Positions 53,307 to 61,647 are shown, counted from the first letter of the stretch. The stretch: DNA of 64,000 nucleotides from Sulfuritalea sp. (GCA_016710465.1 JADJVS010000014.1:1240001-1304000); one strand, 5' to 3'. The notes: generated from the sequence alone by a model not told the origin. A program made the numbers and translations.

Positions 53307-53408
53307 AAGAGTCGGCGCTGGCGGGACGGCGGTCTTTGCTCCATGGCGCCGCAGGCCGGCCACATCAAGCCATTCCACCTTCTCGCCGTCTCGCCAGCGC
53401 CGACTTTT
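53307..53408. repeat. Inverted pair of dispersed repeats forming a 102-bp hairpin element
   Basis: Copies at 53307-53332 and 53382-53408 face each other. As RNA or single-stranded DNA they pair over about 25 bp with only G-U type mismatches, around a 49-base middle that includes GCAGGCCGGCCACA. The layout is like REPIN/MITE elements. It lies between the divergent higBA and relE/higA-like operons. Confidence 0.8.
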
Positions 53409-53424
53409 CATCTGAACCTGTCGA

Positions 53425-53453
53425 TTGACACGGTGTAATCGAACGACTACGAT
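53425..53453 (+). promoter_or_regulatory. Promoter of the second toxin-antitoxin pair
   Basis: TTGACA, 17 bases, TACGAT. The expected start of transcription coincides with the toxin ATG (53460), implying a leaderless message. Confidence 0.65.
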
Positions 53454-53459
53454 AGCCCA

Positions 53460-53756
53460 ATGTTCTCGATCAAGCGCACCGACGAATTCTCGCTGTGGCT
53501 CGACGGCCTGAAAGATCGGGTGACCCGGCAGCGCCTGAACGTGCGATTGCGCAAGGCACTTCTGGGCAATCTGGGTGACGTGAAGCCGGTCGGCAGCGGT
53601 GTCTTCGAGATGCGCGAGCATTTCGGTCCCGGCTGGCGCATGTACTACGTACAGCGCGGCGCCGTGCTGGTCGTGATGCTGGGCGGCGGCGACAAGTCGT
53701 CACAAGCCGCCGATATCGCCAAGGCTATCGCTCTGGCCGCAATTCTGGAGGATTGA
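53460..53756 (+). CDS. RelE/ParE-superfamily addiction module killer protein
   Basis: 98 residues. FSIKRTDEFSLWLDGLKD, RLRKALLGNLGDVKPVGSGV and FEMREHFGPGWRMYYVQRG match the 'putative addiction module killer' branch of the HigB/ParE fold, ending in VLVVMLGGGDKSSQAADIAK. The G-P-G-W-R segment is the characteristic basic surface. The antitoxin gene follows three bases later. It has a strong promoter placed so that its mRNA may lack a leader. Confidence 0.92.
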   Translation: MFSIKRTDEFSLWLDGLKDRVTRQRLNVRLRKALLGNLGDVKPVGSGVFEMREHFGPGWRMYYVQRGAVLVVMLGGGDKSSQAADIAKAIALAAILED

Positions 53757-53759
53757 ACC

Positions 53760-54065
53760 ATGCGCAAGAAGATCAAGGTTTCCGAGTTGCCCGACTTCGA
53801 TCCGGCGGAATACCTCAAGGACGAAAACGACATCGCCGCCTACCTGACGGCGATACTCGAAGGGAACGACGCCGCCTTGCTTGCAGCGGCCTTGGGCGAC
53901 ATCGCGCGGGCACGCGGCATGACGGAAATCGCCAAGGCGTCCGGCATCACCCGCGAGGCGCTGTACAAGGCTCTGCGGCCGGACGCCCAGCCGCGCTTCG
54001 ACACCGTGTCCCGCGTATGTGCCGCGCTTGGCGTCAAGCTGGTAGCGCAGCCTGTGGACGTTTGA
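53760..54065 (+). CDS. HigA-like addiction module antidote protein
   Basis: 101 residues with a C-terminal Xre-like helix-turn-helix (IARARGMTEIAKASGITREA, LYKALRPDAQPRFDTVSRVC). The front half (FDPAEYLKDENDIAAYLTAI) is the family's toxin-contacting part. It partners the killer gene just upstream, from which it is separated by three bases. Confidence 0.92.
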   Translation: MRKKIKVSELPDFDPAEYLKDENDIAAYLTAILEGNDAALLAAALGDIARARGMTEIAKASGITREALYKALRPDAQPRFDTVSRVCAALGVKLVAQPVDV

Positions 54066-54488
54066 TTGGTTGGATATCGGCAGGCGGGCCGGAGGCCTCA
54101 AGTTGCGAGTGTCTGGATTTCTGCAATTCACTCCGACTGACCTCAACAGCACTGGAAGTCGGCGCTGGCCGTACGGCGGTCCTTGTTCCGTGGTGACGCA
54201 GGCCGGCCACAAGCCGTCGCCTCATGGGCTCCCGCCCTTCGGGTTCCCTTGCTGCGGGACCGCGCCAGGCCGCTGGCGAAACTAGCCGCTGCCGGTGAAG
54301 CTGGCAGCGTCGTCGGACATCGCCAGCGGAAACCTCCTGTCACGGCTCCTCGCGGCGGCGTTCGCCAAATCGGCAGCGACCTGTGACCGGCCTACTCTGT
54401 GAGCGATGTGGGGCCGCATACGGCCAGAGGCAGACATAGCTAATGTTTCCCAAAAGGAGTTTTTCATCATGCATAATTCGTTGAAACA
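54066..54488. other. Intergenic stretch with a half copy of the hairpin element and a 7-codon reading frame
   Basis: 423 bp without a full gene. At 54156-54216 the left repeat and the middle of the 53307-53408 element recur without any insertion or deletion (GCAGGCCGGCCACA at 54198), but the right arm is missing. Near the end AAAGGAG is followed by ATG CAT AAT TCG TTG AAA CAA TGA (54469-54492), whose stop overlaps the next start (ATGA). Confidence 0.7.
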
Positions 54489-55784
54489 ATGACAATCCAA
54501 TCACACTTTACATTTTGTCTCGCGTTTTTCGTTGCGGGTTGCGCCAACACGAGTACGTCATGGCGCGAATCCGTAATGACTTCGGATCGGCGTCTGATTG
54601 AATTGGAGCGTGCGGAAACAAGGTCGGCGTACGCACATCCTTCTTTACCCGGCTCAGGTTATCCGGAGTCGCAGCGTCTTAGCGCTTCAATCCCGGGCCT
54701 GGGCGACTTGGTTTGGGAAGAAGGCTCGGGCTACTCATTACCCATCGGCTTCGACATAATTGACGGTATTCCGTGGTTGATCCAGGAGAACGATGGGCCT
54801 TGTGAGCGCAATCCGACACGGGAATCGATGCGGATTTTTCGTTACTACAAAGAGCATTGGGAACAGGTCCGTATAGCTGATGCGCCGAAGCAACTAAAGA
54901 GTAACCTTACCTTCTATAGCGGTTCCAAGTCTGAAGGTAGACTTGGCAGTCGGCCTTTTAGGGGATTGTGTGACAAAGGCCTACGCCAGGAGGGTTCAGA
55001 GAGATTTGATGAAAAGTCGAACTTCGGGTACTCGCCTAGATTTCCTGAACATTGCGGGCAAGTGGTAGAGGAACTTCAAGACAGTCTGCTAACAAGCAGA
55101 AATTGCGCGAGAAATGGGTACCCCCTTTCGCCGTCGTTTCCTGAAAAGTGGGAAGTCTACAACCGCGAAGAGCCGAAGAAATTCAAAGCGTCTGTAATTA
55201 AGGATGGTGTGACACCTACGCCCTTGCCGGAAATTGCAAGTGACTACAAAAACCGGTTTTACGTTCCGCCATCAATGTTTAGTTGCATCATCGGTTGCCG
55301 AAAGAACTCGCTTGCGCAAATAGCAACGTACGTCCCACCGCACAAAGTGGATCAGAAAGGTTACACAACGTGGGATGGCAACTCAATCTATGAATTTTTA
55401 CTTTCAGGCCCGGAGAAGAAGCGCTTTTACGCGAACGTAAGAAATGGGCAGAACTTTCAACTCTGGTGCGATGGTCAAGGCTACAAGATCATCGACTACA
55501 GAAAGGAATACAACAAGCCGGTAACGATTCACGCGACTATTTTCGACCGTGATGGAACGCTTACTGGGAAATGGGATATCGGGTTGCCGGACAAGGCAAC
55601 TGCTCCTGAACTCTATCGGCCGGAGAAACTCTATACATTTTTCCGAGGGCTTGAGCTGGAGCGAGATGGCTCTCTACGCATTGTCGTCGGTCAATCCAAA
55701 GAATGGGCGGACTCTTGCAGACTCTCGGAAAAGTTCATAACGAGCAATCAAATAAACTTCATTGAGTTGCGCACAACTCAATGA
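54489..55784 (+). CDS. Putative lipoprotein of unknown function, unlike its neighbours in base use
   Basis: 431 residues. The front HFTFCLAFFVAGCANTSTSW has a lipobox (VAGC), but no positive charge precedes it, unusual for a signal peptide. The 7-codon frame just upstream (MHNSLKQ, with a good ribosome site) would supply one if the two were joined by a one-base frameshift. The body is hydrophilic with eight or so cysteines (PCERNP, GLCDKG, EHCGQVV, CIIGCRKN, LWCDGQG) and no motif I know. Codon use is visibly richer in A/T endings than surrounding genes. With the flanking toxin-antitoxin pairs and repeats it looks acquired. Confidence 0.7.
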   Translation: MTIQSHFTFCLAFFVAGCANTSTSWRESVMTSDRRLIELERAETRSAYAHPSLPGSGYPESQRLSASIPGLGDLVWEEGSGYSLPIGFDIIDGIPWLIQENDGPCERNPTRESMRIFRYYKEHWEQVRIADAPKQLKSNLTFYSGSKSEGRLGSRPFRGLCDKGLRQEGSERFDEKSNFGYSPRFPEHCGQVVEELQDSLLTSRNCARNGYPLSPSFPEKWEVYNREEPKKFKASVIKDGVTPTPLPEIASDYKNRFYVPPSMFSCIIGCRKNSLAQIATYVPPHKVDQKGYTTWDGNSIYEFLLSGPEKKRFYANVRNGQNFQLWCDGQGYKIIDYRKEYNKPVTIHATIFDRDGTLTGKWDIGLPDKATAPELYRPEKLYTFFRGLELERDGSLRIVVGQSKEWADSCRLSEKFITSNQINFIELRTTQ

Positions 55785-55887
55785 CTTTGGCAAACCGTTT
55801 TACGGCCTTCGCTATTTGCCATCGGGGATGAGCGGTGCGCGCGAGCGTCCGCTATTTTGCGGCGCATCCGACAGCATTGGGCACTAT

Positions 55888-55914
55888 GCCGCCGTCCCGC
55901 CAGCGCCGACTCTT
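55888..55914 (+). repeat. Dispersed repeat copy
   Basis: GCCGCCGTCCCGCCAGCG then CCGACTCTT, ten bases before the stop codon of the minus-strand oxidoreductase gene. Confidence 0.8.
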
Positions 55915-55923
55915 GCGGCATCC

Positions 55924-57561
55924 TCAGATTTCCTCCGCCTCCATCTTGATCGCGCCGCAGGGGCATTCGGCGACGCACATGCCGCAGCCCTTGCAGTAGT
56001 CGTAGTTGAACTGGAAGCGCTTGCCGGGGCCGAGCTTGATCACGGCGTTGTCGGGGCAGACGCCGTAGCAGTTGTCGCACTCGAAGCAGTTGCCGCAACT
56101 CAGGCAGCGCCGCGCCTCGAATAGTGCATTGCCTTCGTCCAGCCCGCCCTGCACTTCCTCGAAGGTCGATTGGCGGCGGATGATGTCGAGCATCGGGCGC
56201 ACGGTCTTCGGCGCGTCGGCGTAGTACCAGGGGTTGAGCTTCTCGAACTGCGCGACTTCGTGTTTCGGCGGCGGGGCGTAGGTCGTGCGGGAGAGCCAGG
56301 CGTCGATGTGCTTCGCCGCCTTCTTGCCGTGGCCGACGGCGACCGTGACATTGCGTTCGGCCGGCACCATGTCGCCGCCGGCGAAGATGCCGGGGTGGCC
56401 GGTCATCAGATCGGCGCCGACCTTGACCACGCCGTCCTTGGTTACTTCGAGACCAGGCACGCCGTTGAGCAGGCCGAGGTCGACGTCCTGGCCCAGGGCC
56501 AGCACCACCGAGTCGGCTTCCAGCGTTTCGAATTCGCCGGTGGGCTGCGGGAAACCCTTGTCGTCGAGCGCCATCTTCTCAATGGTGATCTGATGGTCGC
56601 CGGCCTGCTTGATGGTCGACAGCCACTTGACCATAACGCCTTCCTGCAGCGCCTCCTCGATCTCGAAATCGTGGGCCGGCGCCTTGTCGCGGGTGCGGCG
56701 ATAGACGATGATCGGTTCGGCGCCCATGCGCTTGACCGAGCGCGCGACGTCGATCGCCGTGTTGCCGCCGCCATAGACCACCACGCGGCGGCCAAGCATG
56801 GGCTTGTCTTCGCCTTCCATGCTGCGCAGCACGGAGATCGCGTCGACGATCTTGGCGGCGTCGCCGGACGGGATCATGGCGCGTTTGCCGATGTGGGCGC
56901 CGACGGCGAGGAAGGCGGCGTCGAACGGGCCTCCCAAACTCGCCGATTTCATCTGTTCGAGGATGTTGTCCACCTTGCTGTTGAGCTTGACCGTGACGCC
57001 CAGATCGACGATGCGCTGCATCTCGGCGTCGAGCACTTCGCGCGGCAGGCGGTACTTGGGGATGCCGAAGCGCATCATGCCGCCCATGAATGGGCCGGCG
57101 TCCATCACCGTGACGGCGTGGCCCAGCTTGCGCAGGTGGTAGGCGGCCGACATGCCCGAGGGGCCGGCGCCGACGATCAGCACTTTCTTGCCGGATTCCT
57201 GGGCGGGCGCGGCGAACTTCCAGCCGCGCTTGATGGCTTCGTCGCCGAGGAAGCGCTCCACCGAATTGATGCCCACGGCCTCGTCGATCTTGCCGCGGTT
57301 GCAGGCCGACTCACAGGTGTGGTAACAGACGCGGCCCATGATCGCGGCGAAGGGGTTGTCGCGCGTCAGGTGGCGCCAGGCCGCTTCGTAGCTGCCCGAC
57401 TCGGCGTGGAACAGCCAGCCCTGGATGTCCTCGCCGGCCGGGCACTGGTTGTTGCAGGGCGGCAGGCGGTCAAGGTACACCGGGCGCGCGGTGCGCCAGG
57501 AGCCGGTGTGGTTGGCCAGCGAGGAGCCGGGGTTCAGGGTGATGGCGAATGGCTTTTGCAT
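55924..57561 (-). CDS. NAD(P)H-binding GltD-like subunit with fused ferredoxin domain (PadH-like)
   Basis: 545 residues. An N-terminal Fe-S region (PPCNNQCPAGEDIQGWL, VCYHTCESACNRGKIDE) leads into a GltD-type flavoprotein: FAD motif VLIVGAGPSGMSAAYHLRKL, GIPKYRLPREVLDAE, and NAD(P) motif VVVYGGGNTAIDVARSVKRM. The C-terminus holds more cysteine clusters (CLSCGNCFECDNCYGVCP and YCKGCGMCVAECPCGAIKM), a ferredoxin domain that is a separate subunit in some relatives. It would pass electrons from the 2-oxoacid oxidoreductase encoded upstream to NAD(P)+. The ATG shares a base with the beta-subunit stop (TGATG). Phenylglyoxylate:NAD+ oxidoreductase has such a subunit. Confidence 0.85.
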   Translation of the reverse strand: MQKPFAITLNPGSSLANHTGSWRTARPVYLDRLPPCNNQCPAGEDIQGWLFHAESGSYEAAWRHLTRDNPFAAIMGRVCYHTCESACNRGKIDEAVGINSVERFLGDEAIKRGWKFAAPAQESGKKVLIVGAGPSGMSAAYHLRKLGHAVTVMDAGPFMGGMMRFGIPKYRLPREVLDAEMQRIVDLGVTVKLNSKVDNILEQMKSASLGGPFDAAFLAVGAHIGKRAMIPSGDAAKIVDAISVLRSMEGEDKPMLGRRVVVYGGGNTAIDVARSVKRMGAEPIIVYRRTRDKAPAHDFEIEEALQEGVMVKWLSTIKQAGDHQITIEKMALDDKGFPQPTGEFETLEADSVVLALGQDVDLGLLNGVPGLEVTKDGVVKVGADLMTGHPGIFAGGDMVPAERNVTVAVGHGKKAAKHIDAWLSRTTYAPPPKHEVAQFEKLNPWYYADAPKTVRPMLDIIRRQSTFEEVQGGLDEGNALFEARRCLSCGNCFECDNCYGVCPDNAVIKLGPGKRFQFNYDYCKGCGMCVAECPCGAIKMEAEEI

Positions 57562-58577
57562 CACGCAGCCTCCTTGGACAGCAGGCCGTAGCGGCGGATG
57601 TTCTTGTCCGCCTGGGCCTGGATGCGGGCGATGGTGGCCACCGCCGGGTTCTTGCCGAACAGGTGGGCGAAGCGCTTCTGCGGCCGCAGGTAGTCCTCCA
57701 CCGGCAGCGGTCGCCGTATCGCCAGCGCCGACTTTACTTCTCCGAACTCGGCTTCGAACACCGGGAAGATGCCGGTCTCCTTGGCCAGGCGAGCCATCTT
57801 GATGGTGTCCTGCGAGGCCGTGCCCCAGCCCAGCGGGCAGGGCACCAGGATGTGGATGTAGCGCGCGCCGCGCAGGCTCATTGCTTTCGTCACCTTGTTT
57901 TCCAGGTCGCGCAGGTCGGCGACGGTGGCGGTGGCGACGTAGGGAATCTCGTGCGCCATGGCGATCGCCGGCACGAACTTGCCCTGGCCGAAGGGATTGC
58001 CCGGCTCGGGGCCGAGCGGCATCGTCGTCGCCGTGCGTGCCGCCGAAGGCGTGGCGGAACTGCGCTGCACGCCGGTGTTCATGTAGCCGCCGTTGTCGTA
58101 GCAGATGTAGAGCACGTCGTCGTTGCGCTCGAACATGCCGGACAGGCAGCCGAAGCCGATGTCGGTGGTGCCGCCGTCGCCGCCCTGGGCAACCACGCGC
58201 ACGTCCTGGCCCTGGCCCTTCTGCTTCTTGACCTTGATCGCCGCGGCGATGCCGGTGGCGACCGCCGCCGTGTTGCCGAACAGCGAGTGGATCCAGGGAA
58301 TCTGCCAGGAGGTCTCGGGGTAGGGCGTGGAAAACACTTCGAGGCAGCCGGTGGCGTTGGCGGCGATCAATTGCCGGTTGGTGGCGTTCATCGCCGCATC
58401 GATGGCGTAGCGCGCACCGAGCGCCTCGCCGCAGCCCTGGCAGGCGCGGTGGCCGGAATTCAGCGAGTTGGTGCGCTGCATGTTGGCCTGCACGCTGCGA
58501 TCTTCTTGCGCCAGCAGACGGTTGCCGACGGTGAAGGTGCCGGTCTGGTAGAACTTGACGGTCTGGAGTGCGGACAT
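57561..58577 (-). CDS. 2-Oxoacid:ferredoxin oxidoreductase beta subunit (TPP-binding)
   Basis: 338 residues. RACQGCGEALGARYAID has the cluster-type cysteines of PorB-like subunits, and VVAQGGDGGTTDIGFGCLSG to CYDNGGYMNTGVQ is the TPP/Mg2+ motif. The end LPVEDYLRPQKRFAHLF is the usual closing segment. This is the catalytic half with the alpha subunit. The stretch EVKSALAIRR before it is encoded by a copy of the dispersed repeat. Pyruvate or phenylglyoxylate are the likely substrates. Confidence 0.87.
   Translation of the reverse strand: MSALQTVKFYQTGTFTVGNRLLAQEDRSVQANMQRTNSLNSGHRACQGCGEALGARYAIDAAMNATNRQLIAANATGCLEVFSTPYPETSWQIPWIHSLFGNTAAVATGIAAAIKVKKQKGQGQDVRVVAQGGDGGTTDIGFGCLSGMFERNDDVLYICYDNGGYMNTGVQRSSATPSAARTATTMPLGPEPGNPFGQGKFVPAIAMAHEIPYVATATVADLRDLENKVTKAMSLRGARYIHILVPCPLGWGTASQDTIKMARLAKETGIFPVFEAEFGEVKSALAIRRPLPVEDYLRPQKRFAHLFGKNPAVATIARIQAQADKNIRRYGLLSKEAA
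57711..57735 (+). repeat. Dispersed repeat copy inside the beta-subunit gene
   Basis: TCGCCGTATCGCCAGCG then CCGACTTT. Read on the coding strand it gives KSALAIRR in frame, at a variable loop before the conserved C-terminal segment. Confidence 0.65.
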
Positions 58578-58589
58578 GGATCCTCCCGA

Positions 58590-59843
58590 TCAATAGTTGC
58601 GTGCAGCGACAGCGCCGACATCGCGCAGCATGGCTTCCGCCGCCGGGCCCGTGCGCCGCTTCTCGCGTTCGCGTTCGAGCTGCTTGTTCACCACTTTCCA
58701 GTCGAGGTCGAGGAAGTTGACCAGGTCGAGCTCGTCGCGCCCGGCCTTCTCGAACAGCCCGGTCAGCGACTTCATGGTGATGGCGCGGCCGCCGAGGCCG
58801 GCAACCACGGTGTAGCCCCTGAGGCCCATGCCGGTGACGGCCATGCGTACGTTGGTGGCGACGATGCCGCCGATGCCGACGGCGAGGCTCTTTTCCAGCA
58901 CCACGAAGCGCTTGCAGTTCTTCAGCGCAGCGGCGACTTCGACCAGTGGGAAGGGGCGGAAGCTCGTGATGCCGAGCACGCCGATCTTGTGCCCTGCCTC
59001 GCGCATCTCGTCAACGGTGTCCTTGATGGTGCCGAGCACCGAACCCATGGCGATGACGATGGTCTCGGCATCCTCAGTGCGGTAGGTGCGGATCAGGCCG
59101 CCGCTCTCGCGGCCGAAGACGGCCTTGAACTCCTGCGCCAGCTGCGGGATCAGGTCGAGCGCCTGCATCTGCTTGGCGTGGGCGAGGTAGCGCACCTCCA
59201 TGAAGGCTTCGGGGCCGACCATGGCACCAATCGACACCGGTTCATTGACATCCAGCACCTGGCGGGGCTCGTAGGGCGGCAGGAAGGCATCGACCTGCTC
59301 CTGGGTTGGCATGTCCACGCGCTCGTAGGCGTGGGTCAGGATGAAGCCGTCCATGCACACCATCACCGGCAGCGAGAGTTCCTCGGCCAGCTTGAAGGCC
59401 TGGATGTGCAGATCGAGTGCTTCCTGGTTGGTCTCGGCGAACAACTGGATCCAGCCGCAGTCGCGCTGCGAGAGCGAATCCGAGTGGTCGTTCCAGATGT
59501 TGATCGGGGCGCCGATGGCACGGTTGGCCACGGTCATGACGATGGGCAGGCCCAGGCCGGAAGCGTTATAGACCGCCTCGACCATGTAGAGCAGGCCCTG
59601 CGAGGCGGTGGCGGTGTAGGTGCGGGCGCCGGTGGCGGAGGAGCCGATGGCCACCGACATGGCGGCGAATTCGGATTCGACGTTGATGAACTCGCAGTCC
59701 TTCAACTCGCCGGATTTGACCATCTCGCCGATGCCTTCGACGATGTGGGTCTGCGGCGAGATCGGGTAGGCGCAGATCACTTCCGGCCGGCACAGGGCGA
59801 CGGCCTCGGCCACCGCATGGGAACCTTCGCATTGCTTAAGCAT
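58590..59843 (-). CDS. 2-Oxoacid:ferredoxin oxidoreductase alpha subunit
   Basis: 417 residues of PorA/PadG type: AYPISPQTHIVEGIGEMV, FINVESEFAAMSVAIGSSAT, ARTYTATASQGLLYMVEAV, the substrate loop NIWNDHSDSLSQRDCGW, and FVVLEKSLAVGIGG late. It binds the aminopyrimidine end of TPP and the substrate 2-oxo acid. The start overlaps the gamma-subunit gene by eight bases. Phenylglyoxylate and pyruvate enzymes are alike at this level, so the substrate remains open. Confidence 0.88.
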   Translation of the reverse strand: MLKQCEGSHAVAEAVALCRPEVICAYPISPQTHIVEGIGEMVKSGELKDCEFINVESEFAAMSVAIGSSATGARTYTATASQGLLYMVEAVYNASGLGLPIVMTVANRAIGAPINIWNDHSDSLSQRDCGWIQLFAETNQEALDLHIQAFKLAEELSLPVMVCMDGFILTHAYERVDMPTQEQVDAFLPPYEPRQVLDVNEPVSIGAMVGPEAFMEVRYLAHAKQMQALDLIPQLAQEFKAVFGRESGGLIRTYRTEDAETIVIAMGSVLGTIKDTVDEMREAGHKIGVLGITSFRPFPLVEVAAALKNCKRFVVLEKSLAVGIGGIVATNVRMAVTGMGLRGYTVVAGLGGRAITMKSLTGLFEKAGRDELDLVNFLDLDWKVVNKQLEREREKRRTGPAAEAMLRDVGAVAARNY

Positions 59844-60420
59844 GGTTCAGCGCCTCCTTCATTTCGGCGACCACGATGTTGTAGGCTTCGGTGGCGGCGG
59901 CGATGTTGCCGTCGGCTACCTTGCCGGAGAACTTGTCGCGGATCGCCATGGCCACGGACTCCAGCTTGATGATGCTGGACACGGCCGCAAAGCCGCCGAG
60001 TAGCGGCACATTCGGTACCGGACGGCCGACATGCTTGATGCTCAGTTCGGTGGCCGACACCGTGCACAGGCGCTCCGGGTGCCAGTCGCGGACGAAGTCG
60101 CCGAGGCCCAGTTGCTCGAAGGTCTTGGTGGTGTTGATCAGGATGTAGCCGTCCTTCTTCAGGCCGGCGAAGACATCGACCTGGTGCAGCAGGGTCGGGT
60201 CCTGAATGATGATCGCGTCGGGCTCCATGATCGGCTCGCGCAGGCGGATCTCCTTGTCGGCGATGCGGCAGAAGGCCACCACCGGCGCGCCGGTGCGCTC
60301 GGAACCGAAACTGGGGAAGGCCTGCGCGTGGCGGCCCTCCTCGAAGGCCGCGATGGACAGCATCTCGGCCGCCGTGACGACGCCCTGACCGCCCCGGCCG
60401 TGAATTCGAACCTGGAACAT
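59836..60420 (-). CDS. 2-Oxoacid:ferredoxin oxidoreductase gamma subunit
   Basis: 194 residues: RIHGRGGQGVVTAAEMLSIA opens the typical gamma domain, followed by FPSFGSERTGAPVVAFCRI and LINTTKTFEQLG. It is first in a four-gene operon gamma-alpha-beta-GltD/ferredoxin, all overlapping or nearly so. The order resembles the padEGIH genes for phenylglyoxylate:NAD+ oxidoreductase but without a separate padF ferredoxin gene, whose domain is fused to the last subunit. Confidence 0.88.
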   Translation of the reverse strand: MFQVRIHGRGGQGVVTAAEMLSIAAFEEGRHAQAFPSFGSERTGAPVVAFCRIADKEIRLREPIMEPDAIIIQDPTLLHQVDVFAGLKKDGYILINTTKTFEQLGLGDFVRDWHPERLCTVSATELSIKHVGRPVPNVPLLGGFAAVSSIIKLESVAMAIRDKFSGKVADGNIAAATEAYNIVVAEMKEALNHA

Positions 60421-60570
60421 GATTCCCCCTTGGTTTTTGCTTGCGCGATGACTTTACCCCCAGCGCGGCCGGATGGGAACTGCGGAAAACCGCAGGGCCG
60501 GCAGGGGCGGGGGCCGTTCGGCCCGCCGGCGCCGGTAGAATCACGCTTTTGACCGCTTCCAGGCATCCGC

Positions 60571-61638
60571 ATGAAACACATTACCGACGACGTCCGTATT
60601 CGGGAAATCAAGGAACTCTCGCCCCCGGGTCACATCCTGCGCGAGTTTCCCACCACCGACGCGGCGGCGGAAACCACGTATCAGGCCCGCCAGGCCCTGC
60701 ACCGGGTGCTGCATGGCGCCGACGACCGCCTGGTGGTGGTGATCGGCCCCTGCTCGATCCACGATTACGACGCGGCCATGGACTACGCCCGCCGCCTGAA
60801 TGAGGTCGCGCCGCGCTTCGCCGACGACCTGCTGATCGTGATGCGCGTCTATTTCGAGAAGCCGCGCACCACGGTGGGCTGGAAGGGCCTGATCAACGAT
60901 CCGCGCATGGACGGCAGCTTCAGGATCAACGAGGGCCTGCGCCTGGCGCGCAAGCTCTTGTGGGAGATCAACGAGCTCGGCCTGCCCTGCGGCACCGAGT
61001 TCCTCGACACCATCACGCCGCAATATACCGCCGACCTCATCAGCTGGGGCGCCATCGGCGCGCGCACCACCGAGTCGCAGGTGCATCGCGAGCTGGCCTC
61101 GGGCCTGTCCTGCCCGGTCGGCTTCAAGAACGGCACCGACGGCAATATCCGCATCGCGGTCGATGCGATCAAGGCGGCGGCCAGCCCGCACCACTTTCTC
61201 TCGGTGACCAAGGCGGGCCACTCGGCCATCGTCTCGACCAACGGCAATGAAGACTGCCACGTCATCCTGCGTGGCGGCAAGGCGCCCAACTACGATGCGG
61301 CCGCGGTCGAGGCGGCCTGCGCCGAGCTGGCCAAATCCGGCCTTGCCTCGCGCGTGATGATCGATTTCTCGCATGCCAACAGCAGCAAGCAGTTCAAGAA
61401 GCAGCTCGACGTGGCGCGCGACGTCGGCGCGCAACTGGCGGCGGGCGAGGACCGCATCTTCGGCGTCATGATCGAGTCCCATCTCAAGGAAGGCCGCCAG
61501 GACCTGAAACCGGGCAAGGCGCTCGACCATGGCGTCTCGGTCACTGACGCGTGCATTGGCTGGGAAGACACACTGGTGGCGCTGGACATCCTCGCCGAAG
61601 CGGCGAAGGCGCGGCGCGTGGCACTGGCCGAGCGTTAA
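60571..61638 (+). CDS. aroG: 3-Deoxy-7-phosphoheptulonate synthase (DAHP synthase, class I)
   Basis: 355 residues, class I AroFGH type. It condenses PEP and erythrose-4-phosphate, the first step to aromatic amino acids. PEP and metal residues lie in VVVIGPCSIHDYDAAMDYA, MRVYFEKPRTTVGWKGLIND, GARTTESQVHRELASGLS, VGFKNGTDGN, VTKAGHSAIVSTNGN and MIESHLKEGRQD. Which amino acid inhibits it cannot be read with confidence, so the symbol is by family only. TAGAAT at 60536 is a possible -10. It is divergent from the oxidoreductase operon. Confidence 0.93.
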   Translation: MKHITDDVRIREIKELSPPGHILREFPTTDAAAETTYQARQALHRVLHGADDRLVVVIGPCSIHDYDAAMDYARRLNEVAPRFADDLLIVMRVYFEKPRTTVGWKGLINDPRMDGSFRINEGLRLARKLLWEINELGLPCGTEFLDTITPQYTADLISWGAIGARTTESQVHRELASGLSCPVGFKNGTDGNIRIAVDAIKAAASPHHFLSVTKAGHSAIVSTNGNEDCHVILRGGKAPNYDAAAVEAACAELAKSGLASRVMIDFSHANSSKQFKKQLDVARDVGAQLAAGEDRIFGVMIESHLKEGRQDLKPGKALDHGVSVTDACIGWEDTLVALDILAEAAKARRVALAER

Positions 61639-61647
61639 GCACCTCGC

